From NCBI GenBank assembly GCA_014529385.2, contig CM043963.1, positions 69,586,912 through 69,650,911 of the forward strand: a stretch of 64,000 nucleotides of DNA, written 5' to 3'. The position numbers and the translations under genes were made by a program. Below are positions 56,568 through 64,000 of the stretch, one piece after another (within the stretch, counting starts at the first letter, position 1; each line of letters begins with the position of its first letter). The notes under the pieces were generated by a model. That model worked only from the letters and a program-made list of their open reading frames with translations, did not search any database and was not told the origin of the DNA. This DNA is from Adiantum capillus-veneris (taxonomy: Eukaryota > Streptophyta > Polypodiopsida > Polypodiales > Pteridaceae).

Positions 56568-58025
56568 TCAGTTGAGCCAATGGAGGGCAATCACTTTACC
56601 ACGAAAGCCAGTGCCAAACGCTGTGCATACAAGGGATCTACGCACTAGGAACACTTGATGTGTAGTTTGAGCAATGGTGCTAAAACACAAAAACTTGCTC
56701 AAAGCTTTCAAAGACCAAGTCATAAAATGGGCTTGGGGAGTAAATTCATTATGGATAATTTCCACATCACCAGGGGGGAGTTGTCCTAGGTAATGCGCAA
56801 GGGAAGCTTGAGGTCCAAAGCCCATTCGCTTGCCACCCGTCCTTGCAGCAAAATCATCAAGCTCCACGACATCTTGTCATAAACCGATGAAGGTTGAGAA
56901 AAAAGACAATGAAGGATAAAATAGTAACATGAAAATTAGGATACATTTTACCTCCTGCTCCTTGTCGTCCTCCTCCCTGTTTCCCTTTGCATCCAAGTCA
57001 ATGCTCCCATGCACCGCATATACGAGCTTTGGATCATCAGATGGGAGGTTGCATAATGGCATAGGCATCCTAGCAGCCTCAACCCTGGCTTGCGTGACTT
57101 GGAATTCTTCCTCAGCCACGTGCAACTGCTCTGCTATCAGGACCTCCACACATACAACTGCAATAGTGTCCGCAACAAAGTCCCCAACTGGCAAGAGCTT
57201 GCTTTCTAGGGCATCTAGCGTATTGTCTAAGGGACATTTGGTGTTGTTGCATAGCACGCTCAAGCATTCATCCATGCGCACGCGAAATGATTTCTCCCAA
57301 TCATGTATAAACACATACTCCTCCCCATCCACTACCACTGACGAGAAGCGGCTGATTTCTACCTCTCGGATAGCCACATTCGTCAGTGGTAGTGGCACTG
57401 GAGTGTCACTAGGACCAGCCACAACTATGGATTTCTCAAACACTTCCTCGAGACCCTTGAGGTACTAGAGCCGGAGTGTCTTTCCTTCTGGTGCAAGGTT
57501 CATGGGGATAACCTACTGCTCCTTGGTGTCCTTGATAAAGGACCCAACCTGAAGGTGTGGTAAGCGGAGCTCCTCCAAATCAGGTTCCTTGCTCACCAAG
57601 AAGATAAATGTTGCGAGCCTAGAAAGGTACTCCACCCCCAACTTGCGCTTCTTGAGCGCTGACATCCCTAGGGCTTGCTCGTCCAAGTAATGGCATGCAT
57701 CGGTGGCAATTTCTTGGAATCGTTGCAACCTCTTGGAGAATGGGCGATGACCTTTGTGTATATAGCACAAATGATCGCAAGGCACCCAGATCCCTGCATG
57801 TGGGGAGATAAATACATAATATTTTATGAAGTGCTCCTCCATGAACGCAAAAATCTCCGCAAATGCATCCATGTAAAGGGCAATTGTGGCGTCAAGGTCA
57901 GGGAGACATGTAAAAAAGGTGTGGAGGTCCAACTTCCCTTTGTATTTGGTGTCCTCGAGGAAGAGGATGAAGCGTGACAAAGGGGTGGATGTGGCTGTAG
58001 ATGCAAAGGCTGTGGAAGCATCCAT
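56568..58025 (-). pseudogene. Convergent gene of unknown function (about 480 codons, broken)
   Basis: The ATG at 58025-58023 (MDASTAFASTATSTPLSRFI) starts a frame of 170 codons. It stops at a TAG (57513-57515), continues in the same frame past a second TAG (near 57464) and stays open to 56877. Sequence landmarks: KLDLHTFFTCLPDLDATIAL, FISPHAGIWVPCDHLCYIHK, RFQEIATDACHYL, VDGEEYVFIHDWEKSFRVRM, LLPVGDFVADTIAVV. An acidic run (NREEDDKEQE) precedes a GTAAAATG that looks like a 5' splice site (about 56952); a third segment (56867-56568) reads ELDDFAARTGGKRMGFGPQA, but I could not make the splice phase fit. No family recognised. Chromatin or transposition roles would be guesses. Confidence 0.5.
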
Positions 58026-58107
58026 GTCTAGACTAGGGTGTAGATAGAGAGTGGAGGAGCTCAAGAGTTGCAAAAGTGAAAATAGTGAATGAGTTAGGTG
58101 GCCCCCC

Positions 58108-58114
58108 TTTTATA
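58108..58114 (-). promoter_or_regulatory. TATA box of the convergent gene
   Basis: TATAAAA on the minus strand in the context CCATTATAAAAGGGGGGC, 83 bp before the ATG at 58025. It gives a leader of roughly 50 bases. Confidence 0.55.
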
Positions 58115-58140
58115 ATGGACCCTTTTTTAAAGACATAAAA

Positions 58141-58600
58141 AAAGGCACTTTCACCAAAAGATGATTTCTCATCTCAATGCGAAAAATTATATTCAAAGGC
58201 ATGATTGTTGAAACAAATCATGTTGATTACATCGGGGATCGTTGGTATAGCCAAACTATGTCGACCCAAGAAAGTGCTAACAACAGGTGTATGGCAATAT
58301 GCAGGAAGGTGTCAGAGTGCTTAGCCATGTTCAAGATGCAGATTGAAACAAAGGCGCCTACTATGTGCATGTCACATATGGCATGTAGCAGGTCAATGAT
58401 GGTTTTATGCTCTGCTTGTCGGAATGTTTAGGGATGCCTAAAATGTAGCCGTCGATGAGCTTTGTGACTTGGCCTTTACGGCTTCTCCTTTGGAGGTCTT
58501 GAGAGAAGTTCAAGCTCAGTGGGAATGCCCTCAAAAAAAGGCACTGTATTTTTGGAAGGCTTTGATTATTCTAAGACATGCAACTATTCAAAGGCGGGTC
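58141..58600 (+). other. Coding-like stretch, unassigned
   Basis: The plus strand reads DYIGDRWYSQTMSTQESANN and MAICRKVSECLAMFKMQIET (58177-58431), and in a second frame VAVDELCDLAFTASPLEVL and KKALYFWKALIILRHATIQR (about 58448-58600). The composition is protein-like and the two pieces could be one decayed gene. I recognise no family. It may be further cargo of the DNA transposon or a neighbour. Confidence 0.35.
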
Positions 58601-59929
58601 GCCCAGGAATAGGAAACTGCAGATGCATGATGGGAGAGGAGCTGCTTGACGGGAGACATCGGTGGCGGGCAAGTCAAAAAAGTTGGAGATTTTGGTGTGT
58701 GCAAGGGGGCCAATCTCCAAGCTTTTCACAAAAAAACTATTAACATAAAGATATAAGGGTAATCTGCAATCGATGTGCAGGGGTAGGAAGGGCCGCCACC
58801 TATGTGGTTTTGCATGAGGAGAGGCCACCAAGGGCACACGCAGTGGAGGGGGAGGCTCGTTATACTGATGGGGGAGCCATGCAAGAAGGGGAGAGAGAAG
58901 GAGGCCGAGGAGGGCAGTAGGGGGGGTACACCATGAGGTGGTGGCTCTGAGGACAACGCAGTACAAGGGATGAAGGCGCTGCTAAAGCGAAGCAGGAGCC
59001 CGCCTTACTGAGAGGATAAGGCCACAAGGGTTGCAGGGAGGGAAACTTTTGTGTGGAACAAGGGGCCATGCAGGGGAGGTGGCGGGCCTAAGTTGGCTGC
59101 CATGCAGCGCTGCAGTGCAACGAGGTGATGGGGATGAGAACAAGGGGTGCTGAGCATGGTGTCAATGATTGGATTCAACGAGGGGTTGCGTAAGGCAGAA
59201 GACGGGCCAAAAGCGGCATGTGCTTAGAGGAAAGCCGAGGGAGGGCTGAGCTCAGAGGAGGTGAACAGGGTTGCCATCTATGAAGACAAAAGCAAGAGAA
59301 GCCAGGGATATCAGATTGGTCATGAGCTATGCCAAGGAGCCCATAGTGCACACGAGGAGGAAGAGGGCTGCCAGCTAAGAGCTGCCTTTGAAGGAGAAGA
59401 AAGCCAAGGATCGCACCATAGCGGTTGATGCCATCATCGTATCTAGATGTTTTTTTGGTGATGCATAGAGTCTTCTCGAGTGGTTTGAATTCTATCGTCC
59501 TTTCCATCTAGTCTTGTGCAGTGAGTCCGTGGTAGCGTTGGCTCCGGACAGGGTGTGTGTAAGTGTACAGAGACAGGAAAAACGGTTATGTTTTGAGATT
59601 AGGATTGTGTAAGTTTGAGGCGTGTGTCACCTGCCTATACACGTGCATTTACATGTTGGGGGATCTGCATGCATCCGTTGGTGTCGGGTTATGATGATTG
59701 GTTGAAGGGTTTCTTGTACTGAAGTGTTCATGTGTGAGTGTGTGTATTGGTGATTGCTCGAGGGCGGTCTATGTTGTGAAGGTCGACAGAAGATGTGCAT
59801 ATGTGTGTGATTCTGTGTGGCTTGGGGTGTTGGATACTTGTTGGGCTATAGAGAGGCAGTTAGCTTGTGTATCTGGTGTGTTCCCATTTTCCCCATCCCA
59901 TCGTTTTGAAAATTGCAAGAGTTACAAAG
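58601..59929. other. Unassigned GC-moderate region
   Basis: GA-rich on the plus strand in 58850-59400, which opens long Pro/Ser/Leu-rich frames on the minus strand; these look like composition artefacts. No repeat partner in the window. The 59560-59880 part is GT-rich. Confidence 0.5.
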
Positions 59930-60391
59930 TTATAAGATCAATAGCATAGTTCCATCCATCCCCCAGTCCTCCTCAACCTTCAATTTCTCTTCCATTCTCT
60001 TCCAAATCTGCGGACATTCATTACAATAAGCATCCAATGATCGACAAACCATGATGTATTGAAAATGTGGTGGAAGGATTCTCACCTTGTGACCTTGTAA
60101 ACAAAATTGTGCTTGTTGAAGGGCCTCAAAAACCATAATAACCAAATGTTCTTGCACATTACTGAGAGTCCAATGCTTGTTCACTTGGACTGTCTCCAAA
60201 GCATCGTTGGGCATCTTCACTGCAATGTCAAATCTTGCAATAGCACCGTCTACACTCTGTAAGGGAGTCCACACTCCAAGCTTGCACATCCAAGGATCAT
60301 AGTGAACTTGTATGTACAAGGAGGTGCGGGATTTCAAATAGCGCTGTTTTTTTTGGAGCACGGGATTGTGCATATGTACATACACATGCAT
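59930..60391 (-). CDS. Hypothetical protein, 153 aa
   Basis: An open frame from ATG 60391 to a stop at 59930. It reads LYIQVHYDPWMCKLGVWTPL, AIARFDIAVKMPNDALETVQ, HLVIMVFEALQQAQFCLQGH, HFQYIMVCRSLDAYCNECPQ and ends acidic. No signal peptide or membrane segment. The balanced composition suggests true coding origin, but there is no family match I can name and no clear promoter; the real start may be a later codon, since the first ~25 residues are His/Tyr-rich and unlike the rest. Could be an exon or a gene fragment carried by an element. Confidence 0.4.
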   Translation of the reverse strand: MHVYVHMHNPVLQKKQRYLKSRTSLYIQVHYDPWMCKLGVWTPLQSVDGAIARFDIAVKMPNDALETVQVNKHWTLSNVQEHLVIMVFEALQQAQFCLQGHKVRILPPHFQYIMVCRSLDAYCNECPQIWKRMEEKLKVEEDWGMDGTMLLIL

Positions 60392-62449
60392 GGTGCATCA
60401 AATAAAGAATTGCCCATTTTCCGGAGCCAGGTGGTTACGTGGGGCCCACATGTGTACAGGTAGGATAGCATGTACATAGTGCATCAATTTTCACTATCAC
60501 CAGTACCAGTGTGTTTTTTCTATAATAATGAGGAGTTGATAGCTCATAAAACTTCTCAAGGAAGCTATCCGCAGGACGACGACATGAGGTAAGCAGGTGC
60601 GTCAGATGGCATCTAGTGGCGTCAGGAGGTTGAATGGGGTCAATACTTGCACGTGGAGAAGTACAGGCACATTATGGATGTTTTCTTGTGATAATTATGC
60701 AGAAAGTTCATCATGAGGCCATCTTTTGGGGCCACTTCACGTGGTCGCGGGATGCATTATTGAAAAATTTGAGTGCCACGTGTGCGGATGGATGCAGCAG
60801 GGTGACAACTATGTACTACGAGGTCACTTTTTGGCCTCTTCAGGGTCCGTTTGAGGTCACCTAAAAGGCCATGGGTGCCCAAGTAATAAAGCTAAGTGTG
60901 GGAACTGAAAAAGCTGAGAGAAGACCAGAAAAAAAGTGGAGAAGAGAGGAGGAACAGTCGCAATTTTATTTTTGCTCATTTTGGAGCCTGTTTTGGCCGT
61001 AAACTGCTCATCTGAGGTCGGATTTGAGCACTTTGACACTGTAGACTGGGGTTTTGGGCCGTTCTGAACACGATTTCACTATCCATTTTGCCAAATTCCT
61101 CACTCTTTTTTTGTCGTTTTTCTGTGTAATCTTCTCTAGTGAGTGAAGCCTCTGCTTAACTTTGTGGTTGTATCTGGTGTATTTCTTAAATACTGTGTAA
61201 AATATTTTCCCCATTGGTGTTGGCACAAGCTCATTTGTATTTAAACATAAAAAATTCTTCTCTTTTGAGCTGAGTTTTTGGGTGTGTGTGTGTGCGTGTG
61301 TCTCTGTGTTGAGTGGGCAAGTGGGAAGTCTCTCTCCTCTCACTCCATTGGTGTGTTCCCTGTCTCGGCCAGGTGGATTGTGTAAGCCGAGTGGTGCCCC
61401 ATAGTGTGTGTGTGTCTATCCTTCCAAGAGTGTGTGTAGGGTCAGTATAGAGGCGTTCTGTGTGTTTCCATCTCACTCACATTCTTTTGGTGCCCCCACG
61501 GAGGATCTTCTTCGAGTGACCTCAGCTTCGGGATTACAGGTTGCAGATTACAGGTTACAGGTTACAGGGACAGGTACAGGTACAGGTATAGGTGATTCAC
61601 ATAGGTACACGTAGCTGGAGTAGAGTGATACACTGACGGTGGTAGTCACTTGCAGTTGCCGTGGGTATGCATCATTTGGCGCCTGTTTGAGCGCATTGTC
61701 TGCTAGTATTGTACGTTACTTGTGGAAACTGCCATTGTACACCTTTGTGGAGCCATACTTGGTTTTATTTGGCATTCCCAGCCATTTCTGAGACTTGGTC
61801 TGGAAGATAGTCATTTCTGAGACTTAACTATACGTGATTTGCATAAGCCTTTGTGTGAGGGTCGATAGCGTGAGGTTTTATTGAGCTGGGGGATTCTCAA
61901 ATGTGGAGATCCTTTCGGTGATACAGGTAGCTGGAGCACCCTTTTCGTGACCTCTCCATAGGCTATGTACTAGTGATTCCTACTTGATGATCGGGTTCCA
62001 TTGTTGGCAGTTTATGCATACATATACAGTCTATATTTTGGGTTCTCACTGCTCTACTTCTAAGGAAACTCTGTCAAAATTTTTCCAAGTTATAATGGCT
62101 TGTCTTTTGGTCTTTTAAGCCATTTATGCTGTTATGCTGCTGAAATTCTGGCAAAATCAAAGGATTAGTTAAGTGTGCTTTCTTGGAAGCTGCATGGTTG
62201 GCTTTAATGGATGATCAAAATGGCCCTCAATTCACTCCTTTTCATTGAACTCAAAGAATCCAGATAAATTTTCATGTGTCCAGGAAGATTCTTTTCGAGT
62301 AGCACAAGTCTTTATGTTCGGGCCACGAAGATTAAGAGAGATCCTGGAATGTCCTTTGCCTGTTGTAATTCCGATGATTAACTATGAAAACTCATTTGAT
62401 GTGCATGTGTTTGTCCTTATCTAAAGTTGAGCTCCATTGAAGTTTCTGG
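60392..62449. other. Unassigned; probable LTR and leader of gypsy D
   Basis: The stretch lies directly upstream of a gypsy gag and is GT-rich (for example 61270-61312 and 61400-61440), so it probably contains the 5' LTR and leader of that element. No TG..CA terminus or primer site could be fixed because the partner LTR is outside the window. Confidence 0.4.
61537..61592. repeat. Short tandem ACAGGT-type repeat
   Basis: GATTACAGGTT, TTACAGGTTACAGG and ACAGGTACAGGTACAGGTAT: about eight degenerate 6-7-bp units. Confidence 0.85.
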
Positions 62450-64000
62450 GAATTGAGTCAGTCAAAAGTTTTGGGTTCTTGCACGTGTGTTCGAAGGGTT
62501 TCTCAAAGCATAGTAACTTGGGTAGCCATGCCTTTCTCTTATCCGGAGTTTCATGGAAGAAGTGATGAAGATGTGGAAGACTTTTTGGAAAAGATGGAGG
62601 TTGCCTGCATTAGCAACCAGATTCATGACCCTGCGTAAATGTTACGTCTTCTCCAAATCTTTTTGAAGAGTGATGCACGAGTTTGGTCCAAAGCATTTGA
62701 AGAGGAGCTGCGTGCGGTTGATCCACCCGTAAGGTTGAGTTGGGACAATCTACGGCATGGGCTGGAAGTGGAGTTTGTGAAGATAGAAGATCCTGACAAA
62801 GTGTGGCAAGAAGTACAAGGTTTGGTGCAAAAGGAAGGTGAGCTAGTAGATGCATACATACGTAAGTTTTCATTGGCATGGGAGCGGATGTGCAAGGCCT
62901 TAGCACCACAGGTACCCCCTCCTGACATGATGAAGAAGGATAGGTTCTTGGCTGGTCTTTGGGAGAATATACGTTGGAGAGTGGAGCTAAAGAAGCCTAG
63001 GAGATATGAAGATGCATTGGAAGTGGCAAGGAACAAAGAGTGGAAGTTGAGGAAAATGAGCCAGCTAGGAGTAGAGTCTTTGCCCATCAGGTCTGAGTTT
63101 CAGCCTATGGACTCTTTACAAGGTCACATGCTAGGGGTTCATCATGAATCAGTGGTTTTTGTTACTCCTCAGGTTATGCCAGCAGTGGTCACTACAGCAG
63201 TGCAAGATGATGGGCTAAGGCAAGACATGAGGCAAGTGGTAGATTTAATGAAGAATCTCAGCCTAAACATGCTAGGTCAGGTGGAAATAATCGAGGTTGA
63301 GGGAGGTTTGCAAATCAGCCAGGAGGTGAAGAAAAACCTAGGAATGGTGTTGGACAAAATAATGGTAGATTCTAGAGGTAGACGTCCACATGTTATAATT
63401 GTGGAGAGTTGGGACACATCAGCCCGCAATGTGATAAGCCACCAAGGATGGGGGGAGACATGTCCATTGCCAAGACAGGTGCTAACTAGATCAAATGATT
63501 ATGGCATTGAAATTAACGGAGATGAAAGAACCAGTGGATTAACCCAGGAGGGAAAGGGAAAGACAAAAGTGATAAGTGTAGTCACCTTGGAGAAGGCATC
63601 AAAGCTAGAGGATACATTAGTAATGCCTATTGGGAAGAGGACCACAGAGGACAAGGAAGGAAGAAGTGCCCCAGGTCCTAGTAAGAAGAAGGGAAAGATT
63701 CATGAAGGCGAGGATGTCAAGGCCAAGAGAAAAAGGAGGGCTCGTCGGAAAGTTTCATGTTTCAGATTTTCCACTAGGGGATGGGCAATTAAGTTATGAC
63801 TTGAAGGAGGACTTGACGAGAAGGAAGGCAAATGTTACTTTTGGGTAGCTTATATAGATGGTGCCTAAGCTAAAGCGACAATGGAAGAGGATGGTTAACC
63901 CAATGGAGAAAGAGCCAGAGAGAGGTTCAGTGAAGGTGTTGGCGTTGGATGAGCTACCAGACATTTTTCCAATAGTAGATGTGTGGCATAAAAGAAAAAA
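62450..64000 (+). mobile_element. Ty3/gypsy retrotransposon D, 5' part (runs off the window)
   Basis: Gag with zinc knuckle followed by the gag-protease linker. Protease and pol would lie beyond 64000. Orientation plus. Confidence 0.8.
62528..63990 (+). pseudogene. gypsy D gag and start of gag-protease linker
   Basis: ATG at 62528 opens MPFSYPEFHGRSDEDVEDFL, a usual Ty3 gag start. A TAA at 62636-62638 interrupts it, and the same frame continues at 62639 (LLQIFLKSDARVWSKAFEEE, KKDRFLAGLWENIRW) to about 63265. There the zinc knuckle lies in another frame: CYNCGELGHISPQC at 63391-63432, with two TAGs just upstream. The 63630-63840 frame (VSDFPLGDGQLSYDLKEDLT) and KLKRQWKRMVNPMEKEPERG near 63870 form the linker. 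Broken by at least one frame change and three stops. Confidence 0.8.

Larger units (their letters stand above)
46311..58140 (+). mobile_element. DNA transposon with spliced transposase; carries H3-like gene (extent inferred)
   Basis: The left end ATTAGGAGAAATATGAACC interrupts copia D, and the same end is seen inverted at 6690. Contents: CT-rich leader, transposase gene (46820-49576), histone-H3-like gene (49890-50302) and a convergent unknown gene (58025-56568), with a compound palindrome between the last two and copia B nested in it. The right end and target duplication were not found, so the right limit is only the end of the convergent gene promoter. The grouping of these genes in one element is inferred from continuity and the absence of another boundary. 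Confidence 0.5.

Noticed and set aside
58571-59507. Pro/Ser/Leu-rich minus-strand frames of 70-131 aa
   Set aside because: They match a GA-rich plus strand and show low-complexity translation with no motif.

Overview
This window is a repeat-dominated stretch of a large eukaryotic, almost certainly land-plant, nuclear genome. The evidence is nested LTR retrotransposons of both plant classes (Ty1/copia and Ty3/gypsy, including a chromodomain gypsy element) with plant-type primer-binding sites resembling initiator tRNA-Met, a 9-bp-TSD Mutator-like non-autonomous family, GT-AG introns of 75-85 bp, and long satellite-like arrays. No ordinary host gene, rRNA, tRNA or CRISPR array was recognised. 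A non-flowering plant (fern, lycophyte or similar) is a guess only.

Layout, left to right. 1-1374: unassigned. 1375-5988: decayed copia copy A without LTRs, interrupted by a 679-bp Mutator-like element (4153-4831). 5989-6690: inverted copy of the first ~0.6 kb of the DNA transposon found again at 46311. 6693-14000: repeat field built around a 24-bp imperfect-dyad core (TAGAATGGACA..GGTCAATCTA), in higher-order units of 440-710 bp, then 300-bp units, then degenerate copies. 14174-14731 plus 25438-28036: one broken gene of a DUF7869-like transposase type, split by the complete minus-strand gypsy element A (14732-25432; 2.8-kb LTRs, 5-bp TSD ACACT, chromodomain polyprotein, an extra ORF upstream of gag and a small ORF inside each LTR). 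28557-37548: older minus-strand gypsy element B. 37549-43273: very decayed minus-strand gypsy C, interrupted by a second copy of the 9-bp-TSD element (39773-40574). 43274-46310: a copia family in LTR-internal-LTR-internal arrangement.

46311 to about 58140 is the most interesting part. It holds a DNA transposon with an intron-containing, frameshifted transposase gene. Next comes a TATA-box-led small gene whose product begins with the histone H3 tail MARTKQT; just downstream lies an out-of-frame segment matching the H3 C-terminal helix (AIHAERVTIQPKD..LARRLRR). Facing it is a convergent unknown gene with its own TATA box (58025-56568). Between the two genes lies a compound palindrome of several nested long inverted repeats, into which copia copy B (50476-55624, 225/228-bp LTRs, TSD AAAAA) has inserted. 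A transposon carrying an H3-derived protein is the best candidate here for an undescribed system; that the H3-like and convergent genes belong to the same transposon is an inference from position, because the right end of the element was not found.

58141-62449 is mostly unassigned, with one hypothetical 153-aa minus-strand ORF. 62450-64000 is the gag region of another gypsy element that runs off the window. Nearly every coding region carries nonsense codons or frameshifts; the exceptions are the 1278-aa gypsy A ORF, the LTR small ORFs and the 80-aa H3-tail ORF.
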